34,698 bases of DNA from an uncultured Actinomycetes bacterium (GTDB lineage Bacteria > Actinomycetota > Acidimicrobiia > Acidimicrobiales > RAAP-2). Made by a program: the position numbers and the translations under genes. Location of the stretch: NCBI GenBank assembly GCA_903860745.1, contig CAIORQ010000039.1, positions 1 through 34,698 of the forward strand. Direction: 5' to 3'. The notes under the pieces were generated by a model that saw only the letters and a program-made list of their open reading frames with translations, had not been told where the DNA came from and did not search any database. The number at the start of each line of letters is the position of its first letter. Positions within the stretch are counted from its first letter, which is position 1. This document shows positions 23,478-31,940 of this stretch, one piece after another.

Positions 23478-24067
23478 GAGGCGGCCAGGCTCACGAAGGT
23501 GTAGACGCCCAGCGCGAGGAAGACGAGTCCGCCACCGAGTCGGATGCGCGCCAGGGGCACCACTCGTTGAAGGCCCTGGCCTGCGAAGGCCCCGAGGAAG
23601 GCCACGGCGATGAGCGCGGCCGAGCAGGCGGCGAAGATCTCGAGGGGCTGGTGGAACTTGGCCTCGAAGTTGGCCGCCTGGATCTGGGTGAGGTCACCGA
23701 ACTCGCCGACGAAGATCACGCTGAAGGCGGTGAACGCCTCGCGGCGCCACGACGAACGCCGCTCGGCGCCGCCGCGTCGTTCGCCGGACTCCTCCTCGGC
23801 CTTCTCCTTGACGAGCAGGAGGTAGGCCGCCCCACCGAGGAACAAGAGTCCCACGAGAACGTCCTTGAGGTGGGCGGGGAGCAGGGTCAGCAATCCTCCC
23901 GCGCCCACCGCGACGCCCATCTGCACGATGAAGCCGCCCGAGGCTCCCACCGCCACCGCGAGGGGACGCGCACGCGTCGACATGACCACGGTGGCGATCA
24001 TCGACTTGTCGGGCAGCTCGAGGACGACGATGAGCGCGAAGACCCCGAGCAGGCCTCCGATGCTCAC
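23474..24067 (-). CDS. GDT1/TMEM165 family membrane transporter (UPF0016)
   Basis: The 197-residue protein has six hydrophobic segments in two homologous halves. Each half carries the family signature E-x-G-D-(K/R)-(S/T): first VLELPDKSMIATV (residues ~15-27; proline replaces the glycine), second VGEFGDLTQIQAANF (~120-134). Between the halves is a charged loop (KEKAEEESGERRGGAE). Family members move Mn2+ or Ca2+ against protons; MneA, Gdt1 and TMEM165 are examples, and in eukaryotes they supply Mn2+ to glycosyltransferases. Its gene lies upstream of, and coupled to, a methyltransferase and next to a GT4 operon, so a metal-supply role is attractive but only an inference. ATG 24065-24067 is the start. 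Confidence 0.85.
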   Translation of the reverse strand: MSIGGLLGVFALIVVLELPDKSMIATVVMSTRARPLAVAVGASGGFIVQMGVAVGAGGLLTLLPAHLKDVLVGLLFLGGAAYLLLVKEKAEEESGERRGGAERRSSWRREAFTAFSVIFVGEFGDLTQIQAANFEAKFHQPLEIFAACSAALIAVAFLGAFAGQGLQRVVPLARIRLGGGLVFLALGVYTFVSLAAS

Positions 24068-24074
24068 GACGGAC

Positions 24075-26576
24075 CTAGAACTGGTCGCGTAGCGTGGCCG
24101 CGAAGGTGAGACCGACGCGCATGCGTTCGAGGTACTGCTCGACGGTGCGCTGGTCCCCGCCGACGGGGTGACTGCGGTGGAAGGCCTCGACGGTCTGCGC
24201 GAAGCCCTCGTCGGTGATGAAGGTCGGCACGCCCATCACGCTGCGCACCACCAGGCTGGGCGGGAAGGTGGCCACCGCCTCGTCCCAGCGCGTCGTGAGC
24301 TCTCGCCAGACGCTCGGACCGGTCACCGCGTTCATCGTCATCAGCCCGATGATGAGCGGCGCGTCCTGGTAGCGGAACTCGCCGAAGCAGCGACCGAACA
24401 GGTCGTGGGCGACCGTGAGGTCCGGGAACTCGGTGATCGCGAACATGTAGCGCTGCTCCTCCTGGGGCGTCGCCGGGTGCAGGTAGCGGTCGAGGAAGAC
24501 CTCGTAGTCGCCGGGTCGGTTCTGGTGGGCGACCACGCGCAGGACCGCCCGCGCGATGTCCCCGTCGAGCTCGCCGCCCTCGTAGCGACGGATGGCCTGG
24601 GCCACGACCTCGGGGTCCTCGACCACCAGACCCAGCGTGGAGATGAGGATCGAGCGCAGCTGCGGGGCGAGGTCGCCCTCGCCCGGGCGCGGGTCCCAGC
24701 CCACGCGCGCGAGTTGCGGTGCGAAGAGTTCGCGCACCTGGGCGATCAGCGTGTCGTGCTGCGCGCCGGTCAGGGCGCGGTTGGCCAGGGCGACGGAACC
24801 CGCCACGCTGCTCCAGGGATTGGGCTCGTCGCGCTCGCCCAGACCGCGTGCCGTGGTGAGCAGGTCCTGCCAGGTGATGCGTCCGGCGAGGAGCAGGGCG
24901 GACGCGTCGGCCACCAGGGTGGCTCGCTCGAGCTCCTCGAGCTCGTCGAGGTGCGGGCTCAAGGCGGCCAACTCGGCCGCGCCGTAGCGGGTGCGGAACA
25001 CGCCCGACCCGCCCGCGTTCACCACGACCGGACTGAGGTCGTCCACCGCGACGGGTGAGTCGCCCACCAGGTGGCGGTGCACCTCACCGCCGCGCAGCGA
25101 CCGGGTCAGCACGGGCACGCGCCACGAGGAGCCGATGGCGCTCTCGCCGCTGGCGGGCCCGTAGGCGAAGGGCTCCTGACGCAGCTCCCCGTTCTCGAAG
25201 GTGATGAGGGGGTGGCCGCCCTGGAGGATCCAGGTGTTCATGATCTCGCGCACCGGTTCGCCCGAGGCCGCCTCGAGGGCGTCCCAGAGGTCGGTGGTGA
25301 CCGTGTTGGCGTAGGCGTGCTTCTTCAGGTAGCCGCGGATGCCGTCACGGAAGGTGTCGGGGCCCAGGTACTGCTCAAGCATGCGCAGGACCGAGCCGCC
25401 CTTCTCGTAGGTGAGGATGTCGAACATGCCGCGGGTGTCGGAGGGGGAGACGACCTCGTACTCGATCGGTCGCGTCGCGTGCAGCCCGTCGATCTGCATG
25501 GCCGCGTCGCGGTCGATGCCGAAGCCGACCCACATCTTGAGTTCGGGCTTGAAGTGGTCGGTGCACAGGGTCGACATGAAGGTGGCGAAGGCCTCGTTGA
25601 GCCAGATGCCCTCCCACCACTCCATGGTCACCAGGTCGCCGAACCACATGTGGGCGATCTCGTGGGCGATGACGTCGGCGACGCGCTGGAACTCGATCAT
25701 CGAGGAGGTGGCCGGGTCGAGCAGCAGGGCGGATTCGCGGTAGGTCACGCAGCCGAGGTTCTCCATGGCGCCGAAGGCGAAGTCGGGGATGGCGATCATG
25801 TCGAGCTTGTCGCCGGGGTAGGCGATGGCGAAGTAGTCGCTGAAGAAGCGCAGCGCGTGGGCGCCCGCGTCGAGGGCGAGCTGGGTGAGGTGGCCCTTGC
25901 CCAGGGGGTAGACGATGCGCAGGGGTACGCCGTCCACGTCGAGCGCGGGCGTCTCCTCGAAGGCGCCCACGACGAAGGCCACCAGGTAGGTCGACATCTT
26001 CATGGTCGGCGCGAAGGTGATGGTGCGCCAGCCGTTGCCCAGGTCGGTCGAGGACGTCTCGGGGGAGTTGGAGTAGGCCGCGAGGCCCACCGGCACCGTC
26101 AGGTTGACCTGGAAGGTCGCCTTGAAGGAGGGCTCGTCGAAGCAGGGGAAGGCTCGTCGGGCGTCGGAGTGCTCGAACTGCGTGGTGGCGATGGTGTGGG
26201 ACTGGCCGGACTCGTCGGTGTAGGTCGAACGGTAGAAGCCGACCAGGAGGTCGTTGAGGACGCCGGTGAAGGCGATCTCGAGGGTGGCCGGACCGGTGGG
26301 CAGCTCGTCGTCGAAGGTGAAGGCCACCGTGTGGTACTGCTCGTCGAAGCGGGGCTCGCTCGAGCGGTGGGCCACGCCCGCACTGGTCACGGTGGCGGCC
26401 CCGATCTCGAGGTCGAGGGCGTGCAGGACCACCTGAGTGGTCGCCCGGGTCACTTCCACGTCGATCTCGACGCGTCCGGTGAAGCTCGCCGCGTCGATGT
26501 CGGGCGTCAGGAAGATGCGGTAGGTCGACGGGACGACGTCGCGGCTGAGGCGATAGGGGTTGGCTGAAGAAGTCAT
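24075..26576 (-). CDS. pepN: Aminopeptidase N (M1 family)
   Basis: The 833-residue zinc metallopeptidase removes N-terminal residues from peptides in the cytoplasm. Domains in order are an N-terminal beta saddle with DARRAFPCFDEPSFKA (about 138-153), the exopeptidase motif GAMEN (269-273), zinc site HEIAHMWFGD (305-314) with the distal ligand Glu328 in LNEAF (18 residues after the second histidine), the middle domain, and the long C-terminal helical domain from about 530. Length and arrangement match actinobacterial PepN. I start at ATG 26574-26576, eight bases after TAGGCT on the minus strand. The frame stays open upstream to 27593, but that is antisense to the PfkB gene. It shares 39 bp of divergent promoter with that gene. 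Confidence 0.95.
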   Translation of the reverse strand: MTSSANPYRLSRDVVPSTYRIFLTPDIDAASFTGRVEIDVEVTRATTQVVLHALDLEIGAATVTSAGVAHRSSEPRFDEQYHTVAFTFDDELPTGPATLEIAFTGVLNDLLVGFYRSTYTDESGQSHTIATTQFEHSDARRAFPCFDEPSFKATFQVNLTVPVGLAAYSNSPETSSTDLGNGWRTITFAPTMKMSTYLVAFVVGAFEETPALDVDGVPLRIVYPLGKGHLTQLALDAGAHALRFFSDYFAIAYPGDKLDMIAIPDFAFGAMENLGCVTYRESALLLDPATSSMIEFQRVADVIAHEIAHMWFGDLVTMEWWEGIWLNEAFATFMSTLCTDHFKPELKMWVGFGIDRDAAMQIDGLHATRPIEYEVVSPSDTRGMFDILTYEKGGSVLRMLEQYLGPDTFRDGIRGYLKKHAYANTVTTDLWDALEAASGEPVREIMNTWILQGGHPLITFENGELRQEPFAYGPASGESAIGSSWRVPVLTRSLRGGEVHRHLVGDSPVAVDDLSPVVVNAGGSGVFRTRYGAAELAALSPHLDELEELERATLVADASALLLAGRITWQDLLTTARGLGERDEPNPWSSVAGSVALANRALTGAQHDTLIAQVRELFAPQLARVGWDPRPGEGDLAPQLRSILISTLGLVVEDPEVVAQAIRRYEGGELDGDIARAVLRVVAHQNRPGDYEVFLDRYLHPATPQEEQRYMFAITEFPDLTVAHDLFGRCFGEFRYQDAPLIIGLMTMNAVTGPSVWRELTTRWDEAVATFPPSLVVRSVMGVPTFITDEGFAQTVEAFHRSHPVGGDQRTVEQYLERMRVGLTFAATLRDQF

Positions 26577-26584
26577 AGCCTTCC

Positions 26585-26609
26585 AGCCTATGGCGAAATC
26601 TTCTACGCT
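26585..26609. promoter_or_regulatory. Back-to-back promoters of pepN and the PfkB gene
   Basis: In the 39-bp divergent gap TAGGCT on the minus strand (26590-26585) is eight bases before pepN ATG, and TACGCT on the plus strand (26604-26609) is exactly six bases before GTG 26616. Both transcripts would have little or no leader, and their -35 regions overlap the other's -10. Confidence 0.5.
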
Positions 26610-26615
26610 CGCAGG

Positions 26616-27653
26616 GTGACGAATTCGCCCACGCCCGTGTCCCTGCGCGTCAAGCCCGGCCCCCACCGCCTGGCGGTGACCGGTATCGGCAACGCCATGC
26701 TGGACATCATCACCCAGGATTCGCGCGAGGTCTACCGCGAACTCGGCCTGACCAAGGCCGCGATGTCTCTGATCGAGGCGCATCAGCTCGAGACCTTCTA
26801 CAACGCCATGGGCCCCACCATCCAGATGTCGGGCGGGTCGGTGGCCAACTCCATCGCCGGCGTGGCCGCCCTCGGGGGGACCTGCGGCTACATCGGCAAG
26901 GTGGCCGACGACGAGTTCGGCGAGCGCTTCACCCACGACCTGCGCTCTTTGGGCGTGGAGCTCGACCTGGCGTTGGCCGGGACCGACGAGGGCGCCACGG
27001 GTCGCTGCCACGTCTTCATCACCGACGACGCCCAGCGCACCATGGCGACCTACCTGGGGGCGTCGAACCAGTTGCGGCCCTCGGACATCAAAGAGGACCT
27101 CATCGCCCGCTCGGAGATCACCTACGTCGAGGGCTACCTCTTCGACCTCCCGCCGGCCAAGCAGGCCATCGCCAAGGTCGTGGACTTCGCGCACCTGCAC
27201 GACTCGATGGTCGCGCTCTCGCTGTCGGACAGCTTCTGCGTGAACCGTCACCGCCGCGACTTCCTGGAGTTGGTCACCAGCGAGGTCGACGTCTTGTTGG
27301 CCAACGAGCACGAGATCCTCTCGCTCTTCCAGGTCACCTCGCTCGAGGCGGCCTACGCGGCCATCGACGACCTGGGGTTCCTGGCGGTCGTCACGCGGGG
27401 TCCTCGCGGCGCCGACGTGGCCTTCGGCAACGGCGTGATCAGCGTGCCCGCCCGCGAGGTCGAGCACGTGGTCGACCAGAACGGGGCGGGCGACATGTTC
27501 GCCTCGGGCTTCTTGTACGGACTCGCCCTGGGGGCCGACCCCGTCGAGGCCGCCGAGCTGGGCAGCCTGTGCGCGGGCGAGATCATCACCCACCTGGGCG
27601 CGCGCCCCGAGAGCGACCTCGAGGAGCTGGCCATCGAGGCGGGACTGCTCTAG
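26616..27653 (+). CDS. PfkB-family kinase, adenosine-kinase-like
   Basis: The 345-residue protein begins at GTG 26616. It has a ribokinase fold with VTGIGNAMLDIITQ at the N-terminus, the substrate-binding MSGGSVANSIAGVAALGG (about residues 70-87), and PfkB signature 2 VVDQNGAGDMFASGFLYGL (about 285-303) with the catalytic aspartate in GAGD. The GGSVANSI and DQNGAGDMF forms are typical of the adenosine kinase/ribokinase-like branch common in proteobacteria and actinobacteria. Purine nucleoside or sugar is a fair guess for substrate. It shares a 39-bp divergent promoter with pepN. CtaG lies convergent 4 bp after its stop. Confidence 0.85.
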   Translation: MTNSPTPVSLRVKPGPHRLAVTGIGNAMLDIITQDSREVYRELGLTKAAMSLIEAHQLETFYNAMGPTIQMSGGSVANSIAGVAALGGTCGYIGKVADDEFGERFTHDLRSLGVELDLALAGTDEGATGRCHVFITDDAQRTMATYLGASNQLRPSDIKEDLIARSEITYVEGYLFDLPPAKQAIAKVVDFAHLHDSMVALSLSDSFCVNRHRRDFLELVTSEVDVLLANEHEILSLFQVTSLEAAYAAIDDLGFLAVVTRGPRGADVAFGNGVISVPAREVEHVVDQNGAGDMFASGFLYGLALGADPVEAAELGSLCAGEIITHLGARPESDLEELAIEAGLL

Positions 27654-27657
27654 CGCC

Positions 27658-28497
27658 TCAGATGCCGAGGCGGTCGAGCTCGGCGTCGATCTCGGCGGTG
27701 CGCCGGGTCTCCCAGCGCACCCAGGCCACGGTGATCGGGATGCAGGCCAGCAGCATCAGGGCGTCGCCGCCGATCCACATGATCGCCCCTCCCAGGTGGA
27801 CGTTCGAGAGCATCCACGCCGGCGACGCCCCCGCGGGCGCCATGGCGGCGTAGGCGGGGAAGGGCAGGGCGCTCGACATCACCAGGGCCAGCCCGGTGAA
27901 GGTGTCGACCGGCACCGCCGCCATGACGAAGACCAGGCGCAGGCCGGGGTGCAGGGTGCGACCGCGCTCCAGGCCGAAGGCCACGCGGAAGAACAGGTAG
28001 CCCGTCACCAAGAAGGCGACCTGCTCGGCGTGGTGCACCCACATGTGCAGCATCATCTCGTTGGCCAGCCCGGTGAGGTGGGTCAATGGGATGACGACGA
28101 AGTAGGCGGCGAAACCGAAGAGCGGGTGGGTCAGCACCGACATCACCCGACCGTCGAGGACGGCTCGCAGGCGCACCCCGCCCGCCGCGTAGCACAGGTC
28201 GAGGGGCGCGCCCAGGGCGAAGAGCGGGGCGGCCACCATGATCAAGGCCAGGTGCTCGATCATGTGGGCGCTGAAGTAGGCCATGTCGTAGACGCCGAGC
28301 ACCGACTGGGTCGCCAAGAAGGTGACGATCAGCCCCGCCACGAAGGGCCAGGTGCGCGCGTTCGACCACTGCCCCGCCCGGCGCACCCCCCAGAGGTAGA
28401 GCACCAGTGCGCCGACCAAGAGGACCAGGGGCACGAGGCCGAGGTGCCACTGGTCGAGGTGGTGCCACGAGAACGGCGCGGTCATGTTCATCGGCAC
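27658..28497 (-). CDS. ctaG: Cytochrome c oxidase assembly protein CtaG (caa3-type)
   Basis: The 279-residue membrane protein matches the CtaG/CtaG_2 family, with about seven TM segments. Characteristic are DMAYFSAHMIEHLALIMVAA (about residues 70-89, with conserved histidines), MWVHHAEQVAFLVTGYLFF, and the C-terminal SNVHLGGAIMWIGGDALML. Family members support Cu delivery to the oxidase CuA/CuB sites in caa3-type oxidases. The start is GTG 28495-28497, six bases after TAGACT on the minus strand, probably leaderless; ATG 28489-28491 or 28483-28485 would shorten it slightly. It diverges from a small membrane protein. No other oxidase gene is in the window. Confidence 0.85.
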   Translation of the reverse strand: MPMNMTAPFSWHHLDQWHLGLVPLVLLVGALVLYLWGVRRAGQWSNARTWPFVAGLIVTFLATQSVLGVYDMAYFSAHMIEHLALIMVAAPLFALGAPLDLCYAAGGVRLRAVLDGRVMSVLTHPLFGFAAYFVVIPLTHLTGLANEMMLHMWVHHAEQVAFLVTGYLFFRVAFGLERGRTLHPGLRLVFVMAAVPVDTFTGLALVMSSALPFPAYAAMAPAGASPAWMLSNVHLGGAIMWIGGDALMLLACIPITVAWVRWETRRTAEIDAELDRLGI

Positions 28498-28503
28498 GCT
28501 GAC

Positions 28504-28549
28504 AGTCTAGGGACGCTCCGCGAGGGCGCTCGGGGACAAGAACTAGTCT
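28504..28549. promoter_or_regulatory. Divergent leaderless promoters of ctaG and the 126-residue membrane protein
   Basis: On the minus strand TAGACT (28509-28504) is six bases from GTG 28497. On the plus strand TAGTCT (28544-28549) is six bases from ATG 28556. The 58-bp gap contains both start signals and no ribosome binding sites. Confidence 0.55.
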
Positions 28550-28555
28550 TGTTTC

Positions 28556-28936
28556 ATGCTGTCCAAGTACTTCTCGCGGCGTGCCCTGGGCCTGCACCTG
28601 TGCCTGGTGCTGTGGCTCCTGATGTGCGTCACCGCCGCGTGGTGGCAGGTCACGAGGGCTTTCGGAGGCAACTCGCTGAGCTACCTCTACGCCGTGGAGT
28701 GGCCCTGCTTCGCGGTGCTGGGCTTCTTCGGGTGGTGGGCGTTGCTGCACAACGAGAAGCCCTCGAAGTGGCAAGAGGACGCCCGTCGCGAGTACGAGGA
28801 GCGCATGCGCGCCGAGGCCGCCGCCGCGCGCCACGTGGACTCGGTCGAGGGGGGCGAGGACCCCGAACTCGCCGCCTACAACGACCACCTGGCCGACCTC
28901 GCCCAGACGCCCAAGAAGAAGTTCTGGGGACACTGA
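28556..28936 (+). CDS. Small two-TM membrane protein
   Basis: The 126-residue protein has two TM segments, HLCLVLWLLMCVTAAWW (about residues 14-30) and EWPCFAVLGFFGWWALL (about 48-64), then a charged, alanine/glutamate-rich cytoplasmic tail ending TPKKKFWGH. Such short proteins with an acidic-basic tail occur next to cytochrome oxidase or lipid genes in actinobacteria, but I cannot name the family. ATG 28556 is leaderless-type. The TGA overlaps the ATG of the next gene (TGATG), so it is coupled to a DUF3817 protein. Its location beside ctaG suggests a respiratory or envelope context. Confidence 0.75.
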   Translation: MLSKYFSRRALGLHLCLVLWLLMCVTAAWWQVTRAFGGNSLSYLYAVEWPCFAVLGFFGWWALLHNEKPSKWQEDARREYEERMRAEAAAARHVDSVEGGEDPELAAYNDHLADLAQTPKKKFWGH

Positions 28937-29280
28937 TGGACGCCGCCTTCCGCCGCTACCGCATCATGTCCTTCGTGACCGGAACCACCTTGCTCACGCT
29001 CTTCGTCACCCTGGCGCTGCACCAGTGGGACCTGAGCCTGTGGACGAGCATCAAGCCCCTGGTGGTGGTCGACGGCGTCGCTCACGGGACGATCCTCTAC
29101 CCGGTCTACCTGATTATGTCCTTCTACGTGGTGCTCAAGGCGCGACTGCCCTTTTGGTACCTGATCGTCATGCTGCTGGCCGGCTTCGTGCCGGGCGTGG
29201 CCTTCCTCGTGGAGTGGTGGTTGGCGCGCCGGCTCTACCCCCAGGGGCTGCCCTGGCGCACGACGCCGGCCACGAGATAG
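28936..29280 (+). CDS. DUF3817 family membrane protein
   Basis: The 114-residue protein has three TM segments and the DUF3817 pattern: FRRYRIMSFVTGTTLLTLF at the N-terminus, VAHGTILYPVYLIMSFYVV in the middle (H-G motif in TM2), and a final FVPGVAFLVEWWLARRL, which resembles the E-x-x-x-R end of the family. It is found as a small integral membrane protein in many actinobacteria; no function is established. ATG 28936 overlaps the previous stop, so it forms a two-gene operon with the 126-residue protein. After its stop, 102 bp lead to the convergent bL37 gene without visible coding content. Confidence 0.8.
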   Translation: MDAAFRRYRIMSFVTGTTLLTLFVTLALHQWDLSLWTSIKPLVVVDGVAHGTILYPVYLIMSFYVVLKARLPFWYLIVMLLAGFVPGVAFLVEWWLARRLYPQGLPWRTTPATR

Positions 29281-29382
29281 GTCGAGTCAGCCCGCGGCGT
29301 CTCGCCCGGGTCCGGTGCTGGCACGGCGAAACCCCGACGGAGCCCTGCGGGCGTGGCGGGTGGTGGCGAAACGGGCAGCGGC

Positions 29383-29466
29383 TTAGCCGCGACCGCAGTT
29401 CGGCTTCTTGCCGTGGTTGGCCTTCTTCTTTGCGCGCAGCTTGCGCTTCACAGTCCGCTTCGACAT
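29383..29466 (-). CDS. Ribosomal protein bL37-like peptide (27 aa)
   Basis: This 84-bp gene is too short for most ORF filters. The product is extremely basic (13 Lys or Arg in 27 residues): it starts MSKRTVKRKLRAKKK and ends ANHGKKPNCGRG. It matches the small actinobacterial 50S protein bL37 known from mycobacterial ribosome structures, where KANHGKRPN is the conserved tail; I recall this from memory, not from a search. Codons use G/C third positions. The start ATG 29464-29466 has TAACAT eight bases upstream (minus strand), so its mRNA may be nearly leaderless. It diverges from rsmI by 54 bp. It supports the actinobacterial origin. Confidence 0.8.
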   Translation of the reverse strand: MSKRTVKRKLRAKKKANHGKKPNCGRG

Positions 29467-29520
29467 AGGTGACAATGTTAGTAGGTCCCACCCGGTCCGA
29501 GCCAAACGAGGAGACGTGCC

Positions 29521-30384
29521 ATGACTGAAGTGCTCCCCTCCGGCGGCCAGCTGATGGTCGTGGCGACGCCCATCGGCAACCTGGGCGACCTCTCGCCCCG
29601 GGCGCTCGACCTGCTGGCCAGCGCCGACGTCGTGTACTGCGAGGACACCCGTCACTCGCGCACCCTCTTCTCGGCGCACCACATCACCCCGCGCCACCGC
29701 CTGTTGGCGCTGCACGAGCACAACGAGGCGGCCCTGTCGCTCGAGGTGGTCGAGCGCGTGGCCCGCGGCGAACTGGTGGTGCTCATCAGCGACGCCGGCA
29801 CGCCGGGCATCTCGGACCCCGGAGCGCGCGTGGTCGCCGCGGTGGCCGAGGCGGGTCTGCGGGTCTCGACGGCCCCGGGGCCCACGGCCCTCGTCGGGGC
29901 GCTCACCGTCAGCGGTCTGGCGACGGACCGCTTCGTCATGGAGGGCTTCCTGGGCCGCAAGGCCGGGGAGCGGGCCCGGAGCTACGCCGCCTGGCGCCGC
30001 GAGGCGCGCACCATCGTCTTTTACGAGTCCCCCCAACGACTGGCCACCACCCTCGCCGAGTTGGCCAGGGAGTTCCCGTCGCGGCGCGTCGCGGTGGTGC
30101 GCGAGCTCACCAAGCTGCACGAGGAGGTGCTGCGCGGCACGCTGGCCGAGGTCGCCGAGGAGGTGGCGCGTCGCGAGGTCCTCGGCGAGATCGTGGTCGT
30201 CCTCGAGGGCGGCGCGCCGGCGGCGGCGGTGGACGAGGAGGTCCTGTCCGCGGCCCTGGGCGAGGCGATGGCCGGGGGTGCCACGCTGCGCGACGCCGTG
30301 GCGGGCGTGGTGGACGCCTTCGGCGTCGCGCACCGCGAGACCTACGAGTTGGCCCTGCGCCTGCGGGCCGGGGGCGCGACCTGA
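29521..30384 (+). CDS. rsmI: 16S rRNA (cytidine-1402-2'-O)-methyltransferase RsmI
   Basis: The 287-residue enzyme adds a 2'-O-methyl to C1402 of 16S rRNA, at the decoding site, using S-adenosylmethionine. Signature segments are VVATPIGNLGDLSPRALDLL (residues ~13-32), YCEDTRHSRTL, LISDAGTPGISDPGARVV (~88-105), APGPTALVGALTVSGL, and VFYESPQRL with the conserved E-S-P-x-R-L. The C-terminal stretch, from about 225, is the helical domain typical of RsmI. ATG 29521 follows GAGGAG seven bases upstream, so this gene has a normal ribosome binding site. It is followed by metG after 17 bp and diverges from bL37, making a translation-related cluster. Confidence 0.94.
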   Translation: MTEVLPSGGQLMVVATPIGNLGDLSPRALDLLASADVVYCEDTRHSRTLFSAHHITPRHRLLALHEHNEAALSLEVVERVARGELVVLISDAGTPGISDPGARVVAAVAEAGLRVSTAPGPTALVGALTVSGLATDRFVMEGFLGRKAGERARSYAAWRREARTIVFYESPQRLATTLAELAREFPSRRVAVVRELTKLHEEVLRGTLAEVAEEVARREVLGEIVVVLEGGAPAAAVDEEVLSAALGEAMAGGATLRDAVAGVVDAFGVAHRETYELALRLRAGGAT

Positions 30385-30389
30385 GTTAG

Positions 30390-30395
30390 TAGCCT
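30390..30395 (+). promoter_or_regulatory. -10 element of a leaderless start (metG)
   Basis: TAGCCT followed by six bases and ATG 30402. It lies in the 17-bp gap after rsmI, so metG can also be transcribed alone. Confidence 0.5.
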
Positions 30396-30401
30396 TGGAC
30401 G

Positions 30402-31940
30402 ATGGCGAAGTACTACATCACGACACCGATCTACTACGTGAACGACGCGCCGCACGTCGGTCACGCCTACTGCACGGTGAACGCCGACGCCATGGCCCGC
30501 TGGCACCGCCTGGCTGGCGACGAGGTGAAGTTCCTGACCGGCACGGACGAGCACGGCCAGAAGGTCGCCGACGCGGCCGCCAAGAACGGGGTGAGTCCGC
30601 GTGAGTGGACCGACCAGACCTCGCGGCGCTTCCGCGAGGCCTGGGACGCGCTCAACATCAGTTACGACGACTTCATCCGCACCACCGAAGCCCGTCACTA
30701 CGAGACCGTCCAGAAGTTCCTCACCGCGGTCTACGAGAACGGCTACATCTACAAGGACGTCTACCAGGGTCTCTACTGCGTGAGCTGCGAGGACTACTAC
30801 ACGCTCGAGTCCAGCGACGAGGGCAGGTGCCCCATCCACGGTCGCGCGCTCACCGAGATGGCGGAGGAGAACTGGTTCTTCCGCCTCAGCGCCTTCGCCG
30901 AGCCCCTCCTCAAGTACTACGAGGAGCACCCCGGCTTCGTGACCCCCGAGACCAAGCGCAACGAGGCCCTGTCCTTCATCAAGGGCGGCCTGCGCGACAT
31001 CTCGATCACCCGCACCTCCATCGCCTGGGGCGTGCCGGTGCCCTGGGACGAGGACCACGTCTTCTACGTCTGGTACGACGCGCTCATCAACTACCTCACG
31101 GCGATCGGCTACGGGCGCGGCGAGGACGAGACCGGCGCGTGGTGGCCCGTCTCGCACCACCTCATCGGCAAGGAGATCCTGCGTTTCCACTGCGTGTGGT
31201 GGCCCGCGATGTGCATGGCCGCCGGGCTCGAACCGGTCAGCCACGTCCAGGTGCACGGCTGGTTGCTCGTGGGCGGCCAGAAGCTCTCCAAGACCATGGC
31301 CGCCGAGGGCGGCGTCAAGCTCACCGACATCGCGCCGGTGGTGCTCACCGACGAGTTCGGCGTCGACCCCGTGCGCTACTACCTCCTGCGCGAGACGGCG
31401 CTCGGCAACGACGGGGACTTCTCCCACGAGGGGATCACCGCGCGCTACAACACCGACCTGGCGAACAACCTGGGCAACCTGGTGGCGCGGGTCACCACGA
31501 TCGTCGCCGCCAAGTGCGCCGGGCGCGGCCCGACACCCGAGGCCAGTGGCGAGCTCGCCGACGCGGCGGCCGCGGCCGTCGCCGAGACCCGGGCCGCCTG
31601 GGAGCGCTTCGCCCCCCAGCACGCCCTCGAGTCGACCTGGGGGCTCATCGGCGCGACCAACGCCTACCTCGAGCGCCACGCCCCCTGGAAGATGGAGCCG
31701 GGCGAGCCGCTCGAGACCGTGCTCGGCAACGCTCTCGAGGCCATCCGCCTGGTGGCGATCATGGCGACGCCGGCCCTGCCCCAGGTCTGCGCGGAGATCT
31801 GGCGGCGCATCGGTCTCGAGGGTGCGCCCGACGACCAGGTCTTCGACGAGGGCGCCCGCTGGGGTCAGTACCGGGCGGTCACCGAGATCGTCAAGGGGGA
31901 GCCGCTGTTCCCGCGCATCAAGGTGGACGCTCCGCGGTGA
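30402..31940 (+). CDS. metG: Methionyl-tRNA synthetase
   Basis: The 512-residue class I aminoacyl-tRNA synthetase charges tRNA-Met. Motifs seen are the start YITTPIYYVNDAPHVGHAYC with the HIGH box as HVGH (18-21), TGTDEHGQKV, the WYDALINYLTAIGYG block, the KMSKS loop as KLSKT (about 294-298), and the anticodon-binding helical domain after about 370. It is the short MetG form without a C-terminal tRNA-binding extension. The TGA overlaps the GTG of tatD. In mycobacteria metS precedes tatD-rpfB-ksgA-ispE in the same order, so this gene begins a conserved chromosomal segment. ATG 30402 is leaderless-type. Confidence 0.96.
   Translation: MAKYYITTPIYYVNDAPHVGHAYCTVNADAMARWHRLAGDEVKFLTGTDEHGQKVADAAAKNGVSPREWTDQTSRRFREAWDALNISYDDFIRTTEARHYETVQKFLTAVYENGYIYKDVYQGLYCVSCEDYYTLESSDEGRCPIHGRALTEMAEENWFFRLSAFAEPLLKYYEEHPGFVTPETKRNEALSFIKGGLRDISITRTSIAWGVPVPWDEDHVFYVWYDALINYLTAIGYGRGEDETGAWWPVSHHLIGKEILRFHCVWWPAMCMAAGLEPVSHVQVHGWLLVGGQKLSKTMAAEGGVKLTDIAPVVLTDEFGVDPVRYYLLRETALGNDGDFSHEGITARYNTDLANNLGNLVARVTTIVAAKCAGRGPTPEASGELADAAAAAVAETRAAWERFAPQHALESTWGLIGATNAYLERHAPWKMEPGEPLETVLGNALEAIRLVAIMATPALPQVCAEIWRRIGLEGAPDDQVFDEGARWGQYRAVTEIVKGEPLFPRIKVDAPR

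Noticed and set aside
26577-27593. Minus-strand open frame extending the aminopeptidase N upstream
   Set aside because: It is antisense to the PfkB-family kinase, which has all its motifs, and the aminopeptidase starts normally at 26576.
29281-29382. Terminator or RNA gene between the DUF3817 gene and bL37
   Set aside because: GC-rich with short self-complementary stretches only; no convincing stem with a U-tract and no tRNA-like fold.
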